A stretch of 64,000 nucleotides of DNA, from the NCBI GenBank assembly GCA_036345935.2, contig JADWOT020001418.1, forward strand, positions 62,001 to 126,000. The letters are read 5' to 3'. Position numbers and translations under genes: made by a program. Shown one piece after another: positions 1-13,070 of this stretch; the stretch's first letter is position 1; each line of letters begins with the position of its first letter. The stretch comes from Taenia hydatigena. Its lineage: Eukaryota > Platyhelminthes > Cestoda > Cyclophyllidea > Taeniidae. Below the pieces are notes generated by a model. It was not told the origin of the DNA. It saw only the letters and a list, made by a program, of their open reading frames with translations, and did no database searches.

Positions 1-292
1 TGGTTTATAAATGCACGCCTAAATGTTAATAATATGGCATTTCCGTGGTGACATCTAAGTTATCTAAACTACCGCTGGGGTATGACTTAAATCAGTGAAA
101 TGCGATGTTTGCCTTTTTTTATCCATCGAGCATTCTTACTTAGTTTTACACAGTCTCAAAATCCCTTTTAAAATCTGTACGATTCACATGATCATGTTCT
201 GCGCATTGAACCTCTTACTCTGCTAAGATATCAGCTTAAAGTAGGAAGGCAATATCTTCAAGTAAGCATCACTGAGAACTTACGGGTTTCGC

Positions 293-1208
293 TCACAGAA
301 TAGCGTATGTTCGCATTCCGCGAAACACATTGCGCCAAATGTCTACAAAAAAGAGGACACTAAGGCGTCACAACATGCACTTATTACAAAAATAAGTCCG
401 TCAAAGGAACACTCACGGATATGATGCGAACGCATGTGATCTAACATCGCTTCGAACCTAGAATATCCTGAAAAGCATTCTATGCAGTAAAAGTGCACCT
501 CCGAATTCGCCATTCTTTGGGCTGAAGCATTGTATAACGAAGGAAAATTTAGAAGAAGTTTGTGTGGAAAGTCAAAGCTTCGGCTGGAGAGCAGCCCACG
601 CAGGAAATTATGATTAAGGGTTAACAGATGCTCACTCACCAATATGCGCTCCGATGAAATGACTGAGAAGCAAAGAGAAGGTTACGAATTGATCGAGGCA
701 CACATGGCATACATTGTGTTCCCAGACTGTTCCGAGGATCAAAGGAAGTTTTACGACATGAAAGAGGACATGCGGTAAAAAAACGGAGAGGTTTAATAAT
801 TTTCCTTACTTTTCTGATGCCACAAGAGCCTCCCGTAGGATCTGTGAGACTCCTGGCAAATCGGACAATGCAGTTCCAAGATGGCTAAAATGCGTCATGC
901 ATGCGCAAAAGAGGAGGCTAAGATTGTGAAGCGACTTACTTGAGTCAACTCTTCAATGCGCATCTCATCGTCATTCAGATTAAGTCAGAATCGCTTTACT
1001 TACTATATTTTATTTATGCAGCAACCTGATGCAAAACTAGTAGGCATAAGCACAAATACTTATTCACAAATACATGAATGCATTCGCACAGAGACATGCA
1101 CCTAAAAATGAGAAATTCCTACCCTGATGCTCTCGAATTAAGTGCTCAAGGCCTGAGGCAACGTTGGCGAACACGGCAGGGCAAGTTGAACAAAGGTAGA
1201 AAAACATT
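293..1208 (-). CDS. Split C2H2 zinc-finger gene (four finger exons, partial)
   Basis: Minus-strand multi-exon gene. Exons at 1208-1123, 884-810, 726-640 and 521-417 each encode one finger with C-x2-C-x12-H spacing and a second His 3 to 5 residues on. Introns (1122-885, 809-727, 639-522) begin GT and end AG. The three inner exons are 75, 87 and 105 nt, all multiples of three, and every junction joins in phase 1, so the fingers read through as one protein. C2H2 arrays normally bind DNA or RNA in the nucleus; the target here is unknown. The first finger exon contains an in-frame ATG (1207-1205) just after an AG, so it may be the first coding exon or an internal one. A possible terminal exon (342-293) keeps phase and ends in TGA, which sets the low end of the range. 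Fingers are divergent and lack the usual TGEKP linkers. The family is clear, the orthologue is not. Confidence 0.72.
417..521 (-). other. Zinc-finger exon D
   Basis: 105 nt. Encodes the Cys pair CIEC, twelve residues and HMRSH (H-x3-H), the most canonical finger of the set. The acceptor ends GCTTCAG and the donor is GTGAGT. Reading frames run on into both introns, which makes an artefactual unspliced 99-codon frame over 343-642. Confidence 0.7.
640..726 (-). other. Zinc-finger exon C
   Basis: 87 nt. Encodes the Cys pair CHVC, twelve residues and HFIGAH (H-x4-H). The acceptor ends GGAACAG and the donor is GTGAGT. Phase 1 on both sides. Confidence 0.68.
810..884 (-). other. Zinc-finger exon B
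   Basis: 75 nt. Encodes the Cys pair CPIC, twelve residues and the first His; the second His of the finger is supplied by the next exon across the splice junction (H-x5-H after joining). The acceptor ends TTTTAG and the donor is GTAAGG. Confidence 0.65.
1123..1208 (-). other. Zinc-finger exon A
   Basis: Encodes a finger with Cys pair CSTC, twelve residues, then HLIREH (H-x4-H). The AG acceptor lies at 1210-1209 and the donor GTAGGA starts at 1122. An ATG at 1207-1205 is in frame one base into the exon, so this may be the start of the protein. Ends in phase 1. Confidence 0.6.
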
Positions 1209-4200
1209 CTAACGGTGGAATTGGCAAATTGTGAAAAACTAGCGAAAGAACTTGTGTTGAATCAAACGGATAGGAATGTGGACTTCCCGGATCTGCTTTC
1301 AGCATTACATGTAATCAAATCTCGGAGGAGCGAAACTCGTAAGCAGGACCAAAATTTGAGCAATAAGATCATGTAATTAAGGTTCATCGTAAAGATTTTT
1401 TTGCTAAGAGCTCTATTTAGAGATTTATTACGAATTACACTTTCTTCTGTTAAGAGATAAAAGGGTGTTTGCCCATAATGGTTTTTAATGCACCGCGCAT
1501 TTTCGAAGAGGATATTTTAGTATGCTTGACCGAGACCAACATTATTTTTGCCATCAGATGAGAAATACTGTTCACTAATCCATAACGCGTGTAGGCGAAA
1601 TCAAAATTGCTACTTAATTATTTATTTATTACTAATTATTATCATCAGACTTTTGTGAATCTAAGGCGGCACGGATGTTTGTAGCTCACGAACTTACGCC
1701 AAAACAGGTAACGACAGCTTTGATATGTGCATTCATTATTTCTAATGTGACTACTGCCTCCTAATTGTGTGTCACAATCGCAACTAAAGCCAAATACAAT
1801 TCACTTTACTGCAAAGATGGGAACGCTCCTGTGGTAAGCGTTCAAAGAAAGGGAGTTAACGATCCCTTGTTTAAGAGGCAATTTTAAATCATGTGGTTTG
1901 CAATTTATGGTTTAAATGGTCGAATTAACTACTGCTAGTTAAATATTTGAAATATCAGATCTCTCCTAAAGTCATCGGCAAATTTCACCTTTTCCAGAAA
2001 CGATTATCGCTGATTTTACATTCCATAGGCATAATACAATAAAGAAAATGTTCTGCTATTCGTCACAATCTTGCCAAGTCAGTGTTTCGGTGTACATCAG
2101 TTCGAATCCTGTTAATGTAATTATTTGCTTGAATACAAACGTAGCAGAATTTAAATTTTGCATTTGAAGCGTCAGCATTAGTGGCTTTAAATTTTTTGGT
2201 CATGGTAAAGTGTCTGCACGTTGAGTACGTTTGACAGCCATCTCAACTATTAACTCACCAAGGAAAAAATCCCTTCCTCTGCTCGATGTCATTTTTACCA
2301 CGAGAGAAGTCCGATACTTACTTAGTGAGAAGGAAATCTAATTACAATCTTTGAAGACTATTAAGAATCTTGGATTGTATGAGGATCACACGTCCTTTCC
2401 GCACATTTAGTACCATATTTGCGAACCTTATATCCTGGCACCAGTTTATGCATGCCTGCATGCGCAATAGACTGTGAGCATGTATCTAGAAAATGGGGTA
2501 GAGGAAGCTATGTTGGTGCTTTTGCAGCCTGGAACACGCACCAGCTAATATTTGATTGAGAATGGATATTACATGGTTCTGGTGATTGTCTTTCTAGAGC
2601 ATACATGCCAGGCAGCCCTGCGCAGCTACATATCATTACTTTTTGTGGGACCAGAATGCAGCTTTCTGCTACGTCTTATAGCCATTTGTTCTCTTCCAGT
2701 TCAAGGGGTTAATAGGCTACAACTTCTTCCAGAACCACGACATCTCTCATATGTCGCAATGCAATATTTCTATAAATGCTTGTAAATATAGTATTTAGGT
2801 TATCTTTTGTCCAATAGAAAATTCTCTTACAGAATGCGTGTAAGACACCCCTATCGGTCTAATCCCATGTGCATGACTTTTAAGATGCACTTCATCACCA
2901 GCGTTTAAGCAGCCTGCAGAAAAGTGTCCCAGCGTCACTTGTTTTGGTTCTGTTTAAGATTCGACTCATGATTCCTGGCATTTTGTTAGGTGTAAAATAT
3001 TAGCGATGAAGACGATCGGTTGAAACGCGAAAGAAATGGACTACCTAATATCCAGTATGTACTTTTTTAGACAACTGTTTCTACTAATTGAACTTAGTAG
3101 CGATTTATTTCACAAAAAGAAATGTCAGTTGAGTTTAAAAAATGAAGCTGATAAAGGCCATCCAGAGGTGTCAAACAAGTGCAGTGGTTGAGAAAACTTA
3201 TATTATGTGCTACTACTAACCCTAAATGATAACTGACGTTAAGATCTTATGCAGTAGGGGTTGAAGCACAGTTATGCCTTGCATTTTAAATGACCACTAC
3301 CTTAAAAGGCTGTTGATGGTGGCACAGGTGAACACAGATGCCAACGCAGTGCCAAAGCTTGCGTTATTGAAGTGCGCAGCACCGTTTATTTTGTATGGGT
3401 TCATATGAAATCTCTTGCGCTGTTTTAGAACACTGACCAGAAATTTCCCCTAGGGCTATTGTTATTCTGTCTCGCGGAAGCAAAGCACTTTCCAATCCAG
3501 AGGTCACTTATCTATGCGTACCTTTATCGCATAAAACAGCCAATGATCTTTCTTTTGTAGCTAAAAGATTTGGTGAGATATGTTTTGCAGACTTATTATA
3601 AGCAAAGCTTTTCCAAGCTTTATTAGTGCCGTATCGCGGGAAGGTGAAACGATTGGCGTGGGACACTTTTCCCAATTTTCTGGACTTGTGGGCTGTGATG
3701 ACCTGACTGCATGCATAACACATGCAGAAGAAAGTGTCAACATATGGATGCATGAAATTCGCATCATTTTTGGCAAAAAGCAGCTCACTAAGCTGCGCGG
3801 ACAACAGAGCGAACATGAATTTGTGCTGCCACTATAACAATGACACTTGAATCATCCGAACCATACACTCTGACTGGCTCAGTGCCAATTATCCTGCGTC
3901 GATCAATGACACAGAACGCCACTAAAATAATCACTCTTCTTCCCTTTCCAATGAATTCAACACCTAATGGTTAATATGGGATATTGCATTATAGTGACGG
4001 TATCAAGACCTAACAACTACTTACCAAAAAATAAAAATACAGAGAGGTGTATGCGCAAAAGATTCTACACGAAAGCTAGGTTGTAGGCTTATGTACATTA
4101 TGGTTTTCAGTCAGAGACTTTATAACCCGCTTTTTGGGATCTGAAGAGTATTGCGACTTCTCTGTTTCTAAACGCCCTAATTCAGACATTGTGCACATAT

Positions 4201-7020
4201 TATGAGCCACTGAAACAATGATAAGTCTATTAACTGCAACGCAATAGAAGGTATCACCCTCAGCTTAACAAGCTAGCAAAGAGGATATCATTTTTAGGCC
4301 AAAGAAGTTTTATGAAAAAAAGGAGGGAGACAAACTGCCATCTTCTCAGAGAATTCATCTACCCCTTTCATCGACTTTCTAAGTCACTCTTGTCGATGTT
4401 GATTAAGGCAATGAATAGATCAGTGAATTCCGTGAAATTCTGGTAAACGGTGGGCCAACCTACTCCTCGCCAATTACAGGTAGCGATTTTTTGCCAAGGT
4501 TGGCAAAGAAGGGATGCGAATAGCCTGCTACGCATTCATGCGAGATGGCGGGTTGAAGAGAAGAAGTGAGTAGGTTTAAATGAGCTAGTGGCTGCGAGTA
4601 AACAAGGACTTCATCTTCCTGGGTCTATCGAAATAATGCGAATTTTGCAGTACAATTTGGTTTGTTGGTAAAAATCCATCTATTTATACGAAGAAGAGGA
4701 CTTAGGAGAATAGTGGCGATGCGTCTGCATCAGGTGTACACATTAGCTTTTCTTAGGAGCAAAGTCTATTGCTTTGCCAAGACAGAAACAATCCAGTGTT
4801 TTAATTAGGCAGTTCTTTAACGCCCCACCGATTTATCTCTATCAGTACCCTCTTTATTTGGAATGGGTAGACAATTTTGCTAATTTCTGGGTCATCGCTG
4901 AATAGCGAATCTCCTGCGGCCTATTCTGCGAAAATGCAGCCCAGAAACCTCTTTCGTCGCTGCAACAATAGAGGGTCTCGCCCAACAGAACCTCACGAGA
5001 GTGGTACCATAGAGTGCCGACCTACAGCATTTTGAGATCAGTCATTTAGACAAATACTTTAGGGCAATTCAAGGGAAGCGGCTTCTAACTCATGAGTCGA
5101 CGCGTGAAGTCAAAGTCAGCCACCTTCACAGCATCGACCAGCACGTTTTGGGTTTAAATCATGGTGGATAATGCGCCCCACTTGGTAATACCCAAGAGCC
5201 TGCTGCATTTAGTACATGAATGACTAAATGCAAAATCAGCAAAAGTAAAATCCTAATTTAACAGTTCCTAGGAGCAATCCAGTGTTTTTATAATTAGGAT
5301 CCAAATGCAGCCTGAGACTCACAATTAAATATTCAAAAACTAGATATACATTTGGCCATCGCATAAAATAACGTGTTCTTGACCATAAAAGGTCATAGGT
5401 CTTTGGGATTTACGTCACAACGTTGGGGCGTTTGGGATCTTCTAGAAGCGCGATTTCCCTGAGAGCAGTTGAGGTACACCTTGGTCAGAATGCTCAAACC
5501 TAATGCCCCGACTTTCGATCGGGACACTTGTAAACAACCCCGTACGTGCCTAGAAAGTTGAAGTAACTTTTTCTTGAGCCTTCTTTAATTTTTCTGGGTT
5601 GTGGAATGCTGGACAGCTCAAAACCCAACATCACCGTAAGACGGAATAACTGCATCATTAGCACTAGCTAACCTCTACTGATATCCGCACACTTAGTAAA
5701 TGATCCATTGGGGAAGATAATTTCTTTGAAAGGACATCTCATGCTCTTATAAAGATATAGAAAATGCGGGATTAGTAGCTGCCTAAAAGCGCAACTAAGT
5801 GATTTCACTTCCGCTTTCCCCTTACCAACGCATAAAATGGTAGACGTAAGACTGCCAAATCCGTTTTACCAATAGGCAGCACTGTGATTTTGCACTGCTC
5901 ACACAAGGGATGCATTCCTGAGTTCTTCATAGAGACCAATGAAGTGACCAATAGAACAAAACTTGCTCTTAAAATGAGAGTGACGACCAAGTCCCATCTT
6001 GAACCCAAACACATTCGAAGACCTCTGTTTGTTCTTCTATGGCAATTCTTCTCACACCTTTATTTTTACTGATTGCTTATTGCATACTGGTACTTGGGCA
6101 AGAAGTCGGCATGAAAGCACATTTCTACTGCCTTACGCGCATTTAAAGGATCAGCCAATTCATTCCCTAATTTTTGTAGAGCATGATCACTTGCATCACA
6201 TCGTGAAATGTGCTGTTTTTCGGGCTTACTGCATATTGGAATAAGTAGTGGTACGCAATCCCAACTAGCTGAATGCATGTTGAATCCAGCCAGCAGACAT
6301 CAGCAACGTCGCATAAACATCGTTAGACGCAAATAGGGCACCGATTGCCTTTCGTAGCAAAACTAGTTGTGAGACTTCAGGCTAAGACTACTCATAGATT
6401 AAATAATGACTTTTTAGTGGTTTTCGACAATTCAAACAATAAAGTCTCTCATAAAAGAGGTCAGTTCGTCTACAGTGAAAATGTTCACTCCCAGCACAGT
6501 TAGCATGTTCGATGAGCCACTTTTCGTTATGGGATCAAGCAGATCATTAAACCATTAGCTAATTTAGGATGGGCTTTAAATCAGCACTAAAATTAGCTGG
6601 AGACGGGACTTAAGACAGCAGCTGCAGAGGCACTATTCAATGCGTTCGAAGCTAAGGCATGGTTCAAGCACTAACTAGAATTGAAGGCAATTGTACAGCC
6701 CGATACAGTTCGCACTTATCAAGCAGAGAACGCCACTTTCTCATATCGATCCATTCTTTGCAATGGTAATGAGGTAGCGCCAACATTTTCGTAGGTATGA
6801 ATTACTTCTACTTCCAATGACGTCTGCTGCAGTGGTAGTGGCAGTGTTTGCGGTAGATGCCTTAGGAAGCAGACATCCCAGGCGGCGAAGGGCGAGGAGG
6901 AGAGGTGGTGATCATCACAGTGACCGTAGTTATAACAGCGGTGACGACACCAATATATGGTGGTCAGAATTTGGGATTTTAAGACCTAAGACTCAAGTTC
7001 GACTCTCGAGGGGACATCAC
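1209..7020. other. No gene recognised
   Basis: AT-leaning single-copy-looking sequence. Open frames are at most about 100 codons and show no recognisable motif. I looked for more C2H2 exons of the neighbouring gene on the minus strand here and found none with complete Cys/His spacing. The gene may still have upstream exons in this stretch that lack fingers. Confidence 0.4.
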
Positions 7021-7215
7021 GAGGTCACACAGTAATAGAGTGGGTTAACGATGCTAGTTGTTCCAATGCTCCTTTGGATACGTCGCTTAGTCTTTTGCAC
7101 TGACATTGCTGCTTAGACTTGCATAAAACAGCCCCTGCTAACGCGGAATAGTGCACATTGAATTGCGTGATGAATAGCCAAATCTTTCACTTTCCTCTTC
7201 TTACATGATGTGCAC
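7021..7215 (+). repeat. Dispersed ~200-bp repeat, copy 1
   Basis: Aligns with 12881-13070 over about 190 bp. Shared landmarks in order are a GAGTGGGT block, TTTAGTTGC/TTAGTCTTT-type spacing, CATAAAACAGCC, TGCTAAC-CGGAATA and a pyrimidine-rich end. Just upstream (6985-7005) is CAAGTTCGACTCTC, which resembles a Pol III B box. The repeat may therefore be the body of a tRNA-derived SINE. The copies are old, with many substitutions and small indels. Confidence 0.6.
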
Positions 7216-9987
7216 GCGAAGTAGTAAGCAAGCGCATGTGAGTTTCGGGAATTGGAACTTGTTTCATGCCAATTGCGATGAAGGTTCAATCAAGCAATAT
7301 CCAACTCAGGCGAGATATTGATTATTCTGGAACTTATGGAAGATAAGTGGATAAGCAATTTAAAATAGAGATGTGGCCATGTCGGCCAGTCTGTATACTT
7401 CCAGACCGGCTATTCTAGCTTAGTGACCTCGTTTAGCCTCTGTCTCTACCCCCACTTACTGGCTAAATAAATTAGAAAAGATCAAGAGAGCAAACAGGTA
7501 ATTAAGTGCATTTGTGGATATACAAACCATCCTTTTAGCAAAAGCTACCGGTACTAAATGCAATAATTGAAAAGTATACCATAAGTTGAAACGGAAGGCG
7601 GGGACGTAATATGCTCAGCGCAATAAAGTAAAAACTCGAATGGTAGGAATATAGTCAATTAAAACAACAGGAGTAGGATGACAAAGCTGCTCTTTTGAGC
7701 CTGTATTTGTCCTCGCGAAATTCGTCAGTCAAATGCCAGCGATTACAGTAGAACTATACCGAAAGGAAGCCTTAAAATATCAACATTTATTATTGCCCGT
7801 ACTGCAGAAAAGAAGTAGACCATCCTAGATCATTGTCTATATTTGCCTGAACGTTTCACTGTATGGGCAGGATATCCGGATCAATATGCTTAAATAAAGC
7901 AAATGCCTACGAATAGCCTTAATGTTTGAGCCATTAAGTGGTTTATTATTCTGGCAATATAAAACTGTTTACGCTGCCTAAAACTGATAAAGATAAGTAG
8001 GATAATGAATATTTTAAGGTAGAATAGATTACAAGAAAACCAGGGTGTTAATCAATGAAACGTTGATCGGCAGAATCTGTCAAAATAGATAAAGAAAGGC
8101 AGTATTTCATTTTCATCACGTGATTTCAGATGATATAGCGCGAAAGATGGGTTTCGCCATAGAGTACCGATTTTAATCGTGACTACTGCTGAAATGTTGG
8201 AAGAGAGAAGCTGTCTGTGCTGAAGTAGATAGAGTAGATTTCGGTCATAGTTAATCGAAGAAAGGCAGCGACCAAATTAGCCTAGGACTAGCGATCGACC
8301 TTACCATGGTCGTCATTCTTGGCTAAAGCATTCGCATCGCAATGGTGGTTTGCCAGGGAGAAAATGATAGTGCGATGTTATGTTGATACAGTGCCCCTTC
8401 TACTCAACAGTCCTTTCATGCAAACCGTCAATACTGCTAAACTGGGTTCCTGCAGGATAGTGTACATTATACCAAGTCCTTAAAAGAGCAAAAATGTAAG
8501 TACTTTCCTCCTTCACGGGTCATGATGCCGGTCTTGACCAGCACAGTCTGTGTTTGTTATTACCAAATCTTGTCGCTGATAGGTCTTGCAACGCAGTCAC
8601 TGCGTCTAGTTGTTAAAGTTAGTGAAACAATAAAGTGAGTGTTAGTGAAACACATTTAGATGGCAAAGTGGATCCTGTTTGGCTTCATTGGAGGAGTCAG
8701 CTTATTATATCTGATCCCATAAACATCGCTGACGGTTACCGAATGCTTAGCAATATGCGTGAACACTTATGCAAAATATAGCGCGATTGCTTTCAAATAC
8801 AACTGCTTCACTTTACCTATCAAAACAAAGTCTTTGCACATTTTTGCATTGTGCTTAAACCTGTTTTCCTCGCATTTATTTCCTCATTATTCGATTAGCA
8901 TAGCTATTTTCCTAACAATACCGAACTCCCAATTCTTGAATTGATCTGCGAATAATTTCTGCCCAATGTCCTCAGGGACACTTTGCTCATTTGAAACCGG
9001 TTACCTTCCTTGTTCCTAACTGTTTTTGCGTTCCATTTGTTGCATCCGCATTTAGCAATAATCTAGATTCATTTTGTACCATTCTCCAACTAAAGTTTTG
9101 TCCTTCATTTCCAATTTCGTCAATACCAAAAACAATACTGAGCAATGCAGATAAAACACTGCAGCGGTTTGATAAGGGCCAATAATGCAATGTCAATTCC
9201 TTGCCTTGCCTTCTCTAGCTAAACTATTCAATTGTTTCGCAATAAAAATGCGATGTCATCCACTTTGCCTTTTTAGGCAATAGTTTAATGATAACACTGT
9301 TGCCAGAAAGACCTGCATGTTATTTTTATTTGTTCAACTCTCGGTCACCGAACTTTAGCTTTGTGCTTCTCCACTTTAGCCCCAAGCTCTTAACTTTTCC
9401 TAATCATCTGTGTGTAAATATTAATTAACAGTTAAATGTTTTGTTAAATCAGCAGACAGAATTTTAAACGCGCCCACGAGTTCTGCTTACTAATAGCAAT
9501 TGATCCAAAGAAAGCGCTCGAAATACTTTGAGAGTTCAAAGTTTGTTGACGCTCAGTCTCTCGTTGATGACTGAGAATGATTCTATAATTGCAATTAAGT
9601 GAGTGCAGTTCTTGACTGCATAAGAAGACCCCAGTGCTTTTATCCACATTTGTTCACAACCAACTTCACGGAATTAAACACGCTCGTCTAGTCATATGCT
9701 TTTACCTTATGCGATGTGGCTTTAGGAAAGCATGTCTCGGTTAAAAGCACCAAAAGTAGTGTTTGTTAATCATTGTCGAACAAATTAGTATCCAATACAT
9801 AAGCATCCAGCTTGCACAAGTGAGAGTTGCTTCGCTGAAGAGGCATGGATTATGTTATAGGCCGAATAAGATTTTTAGAAAATGCGTATAAGCATTAGGA
9901 CTGTGATTGTATAACCCATCTGGTGGATCCGTTGCACTTCCGCAAGGGAGAATTACTATCCAGCTTGGGGTCTCTGACGCCCATCAG
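7216..9987. other. No gene recognised
   Basis: No motif-bearing open frame, tRNA or repeat copy was found by eye. Composition is AT-leaning like the rest of the first 30 kb. Confidence 0.4.
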
Positions 9988-10405
9988 CTATTAAGTATTG
10001 CAGTCATCATTAACGCATGGAGAAATAAGTAAAGGAGATGGTGTTTGAAGTGCGGATTCGGAACATCAAGCACTTCGGTTGCGAATCTTACGTTTAGACA
10101 GGCTGGGCCGCATCCGCACAGCCACTACCATCCTCCATCTTGGCTTTTACCTACAAATGCGTTGTTATACTGCGTCTACACTTCTAACTGTCATCTCCGA
10201 GGAGCTGCTAACCTGCACCCAGCTCACATCAAAACCACTCTAATCCACTCTGCTCAAATGCTTTGTTGTGAACATCTACCCATTTTGGCTGAACGAACAG
10301 ACAGAATGCGAAAGGGCGATTTATCAATGGAATAATAGGCGATTGCTAATCTAGGCGTTTCCGTGGTATAGCCGTTAACGCTAGCGAACCATAATCAGCC
10401 TATAC
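9988..10405 (+). repeat. R1 repeat, copy 1 (diverged)
   Basis: Third and most diverged member of a family whose other copies are at 14402-14747 and 20111-20455. Shared blocks include GGAGCTGCTAAC, CAGCTCA, CTAATCCA, AAATGCTTTG, TGAACATC, an AATGGAA.AATAGG.GATTG block and GTTAACGCT. It lacks the central palindrome seen in the other two. No coding capacity or terminal inverted repeats are visible. Confidence 0.7.
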
Positions 10406-10695
10406 GACGTCAAATCGCTGTAGACACCATTGTGAGAGCAGAAAGACAATGCCACACATGGTCAGCTTTATATCTTCTGTCAATTTACATGCCTTTATAG
10501 CTACGTGCATTCTTGCGCGCACACAACCTCAAGCTGGAGGAGCTAATGGAGCGACGGCAAAAGTTATCCCCACATACGGAATGAGGAGACTTAACTAGCG
10601 AGGAATATTGAGTTAGATATCGCATCGCCAACTATTGAGTCATCACTGAAGTCACTGACAGGAGAGCAATTGGCTTGGTGAAGTCAGCAACAAGG

Positions 10696-10769
10696 CACCA
10701 GTGACAGAACTCAGAACCGCATCCTTCTATCTTGGGGACAGACGCCTTATCCATTGGGCCACAACAGCT
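10696..10769 (-). pseudogene. tRNA-Arg pseudogene or tRNA-derived repeat head
   Basis: The minus strand reads a good D arm (TGGCCCAATGGATAAGGC) followed by an anticodon arm, but the T arm is broken (GCGGTTCTGAG in place of GCGGGTTCGAG) and the acceptor halves do not pair. The 3' end still resembles that of the tRNA-Arg(TCT) gene at 14064, from which it may derive. Confidence 0.6.
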
Positions 10770-11493
10770 CAATTTATAGATTCCCCTCTTGGTAACCTCC
10801 GCCTGCTGTGTTTTGGTCTTGTCGCTCTGTCTCGAGTTCATTACTCACTATCGTGTTAGCCCAATTCCTCTACTCCTCTACATCTCCACTCGGTCTTTAC
10901 AGCCATATTGCACACCACTCCCACCGCAAATTCTATATGGGTAATCTTGTAATAACCTAAAATTCGTGCAAATGAAAGGCTAAGGATCAGCATGGTATTC
11001 AAATTGGTTCACTTCTGCACAAAGTTGTGGGAATCGGAAAGACTTTTCTAATACAAATATAGCCCGCCGGACAAGCAGAGCAGGGGCCAATGTAATATTC
11101 CTTGGTCAAGAGCGCTTATGTTCTGGGCCGCGATCAATGAGTCTTGCGGTTTATGGACGAGCAATCGCTATTATTGCCAAGGGAAGAAAGCGGCACATGG
11201 GATCTGGCTAATAATACGAAAAGTCAGGATCACTTAGTGAACCATTGCTTATCTCCCTTGCTCGTCGTCGTCAACCGGAGAGCCTGCTTCACAAGACATC
11301 TACCACGAACGCAGCTTTAGCCACAGCCACGGCGTCATTAAAGGTAGAAACTATTCATGCATACGGAATTGTTAAAACCACCGCACTACAGTTGCAAAGA
11401 ATAGACTGATATAAGACAGAGGTGTACTGCTTGACTGCAGCGGATGGTAATGATGAGGAAGAAAATGAGTTAAAATGAAAACTGACAGCTGTT

Positions 11494-11566
11494 GGTCTCG
11501 TGGTCTAATGGATGAGGCGTCTGACTTCGGATCAGAAGATTACGGGTTCGAGTCCCGTCGGGGCCG
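11494..11566 (+). tRNA. tRNA-Arg (anticodon TCG)
   Basis: 73 nt, no intron, no encoded CCA. Acceptor GGTCTCG pairs with CGGGGCC using two G-U pairs. The D arm is GTCT/AGGC, and the anticodon stem TCTGA/TCAGA closes loop CTTCGGA with TCG at 11527-11529. The T arm is ACGGG-TTCGAGT-CCCGT, so the Pol III A and B boxes are intact. No run of four T follows closely, so the terminator is weak or further away. TCG reads CGA and, after wobble modification, other CGN Arg codons. Confidence 0.92.
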
Positions 11567-12629
11567 TAAAATTACCTTATTTCCTCCGCTGCTTGCAGTG
11601 GCACTGTTCAGCAACGAACTAAAACAAGGGGGCACTAGAGGGGAAGAGACAGTCAGCTGCACTAGAAGGGAAGAGGTTAAATTATTACCATGCCAAGTAG
11701 GAGCCTTCACACTATTAGGACAATGCTCAGCTTAATAGACAGCCTCTCTACAACCGACTACCTTCCTTCTTCCCCATTCCTCTCCGCTCCCTTTACCACC
11801 ACCTGTTTCTCACGCCTTTACCTTCGCACTCACTGCATGACTCACTTTCGACTCTAACCTCTCTCCTTTAATCAGGCGCTGTCTTGCCGCGGTGAGATAT
11901 GGAATGACTTTTGTAGTAGTTAAGGTGGGACTGATTGAGTTGGCACATTTGACATGCATCTACTGCTGGTCACCCATACCACATTAGACTGATGGTGCGA
12001 ATCGGTGAGCTGATGGGTCGGTTGCAGTGACTGATGGATGGTTGAGGGGTGAGGCATGATACGGCAGAGCAGAAAAGGGCAGGCGTCATTTCATTCATAT
12101 GCAACTTCAACGTTTTCGATTCTTTATTGCTCATTCGTTCCAGCGGAAAATATGTCAGCCATTCGCAAAACGTGAAGTGTGCATCGCCTCGAAGCTGTTA
12201 ATTTAAAAAGAGAAAAAATGTCAGGGTCAAATGGACGATAAGATGGAAAGGAAAATTAAAAAATGAATAATTTTTCGTGAACTTATGCAAAATTTATTCG
12301 CAGTGACAAATGGGCGGAAGGATCCTCCATGACCTTTGTTTCATCTAATACTGCTCAGCCCGTCACCGGCCAGAGAGGACTGTCCCTTGTTGGACACTGC
12401 TTTTATCGCTAAGGTGAATCTGATGAAGGGAAGAAGGGCATGGGGACATGGCAAGTGAATATTAAGTAAGCGTGAAGTGGATGTTGGTAACTCGCACCAA
12501 CCCTGAATGTTGACGTACCTAAAGTTTACAATGACAGACGCGACTGACCTTATAACACTGCATCCTCAAATATATAATCTACAAGGTCTTCGCGCTCGTA
12601 AAGCCCCAAAAACTGGTAGTGGTGATGGT

Positions 12630-12699
12630 GGTGAGGTAGGTCAGTAGGCTAGGGCGTCGTTCTAACAATGTGGGTGTCGAGAATTCGAGCCTCTCACCA
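12630..12699 (+). repeat. tRNA-like SINE head or tRNA relic
   Basis: Contains an A-box-like TAGGTCAGTAGG and a B-box-like GAATTCGAGCC at tRNA spacing. GGTGAGG at the start can pair with TCTCACC at the end, but the anticodon stem does not form. About 180 bp downstream lies a copy of the dispersed repeat (12881-13070). Together they could be one SINE, or they could be unrelated neighbours. Confidence 0.45.
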
Positions 12700-12880
12700 G
12701 GCATGACAACTGTCCGCCAACCAATTTTTAGTCGATTTACTGACCTTTCCCGTCTGGCGGCAAAGTAGTTAGCACGTGCATCCTTCCTGATGCAAGTTGT
12801 TGTTGGATAGGCATAATGCCACTGCAAACGGAGGTAGAGATAAAGAATCGTTACGGCTTTGGTAGGATTCTAGCCTAGCA

Positions 12881-13070
12881 CACAGTTGTGGAGTGGGTAA
12901 ACAAGGTCGGATGTTTAACGACTCCTTTCGACACTTTGTTTAGTTGCTTACACTACCATTGCAGCTTAGGATTACATAAAACAGCCGTTGCTAACCCGGA
13001 ATAAAGTACGCTGATTTGTGCAATGAATAGTTGAATTTTTTACTTTCTTCAATTGTGACGAAAGCGCAGT
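12881..13070 (+). repeat. Dispersed ~200-bp repeat, copy 2
   Basis: Second copy of the repeat at 7021-7215, in the same orientation. The best-preserved part is the CATAAAACAGCC.TTGCTAACCCGGAATA-type block around 12976-13005. It lies downstream of the tRNA-like element at 12630. Confidence 0.6.

Noticed and set aside
3508..3816. Minus-strand CMCYAC as a possible zinc finger
   Set aside because: No His pair at the needed spacing, and the opposite strand is open as well.
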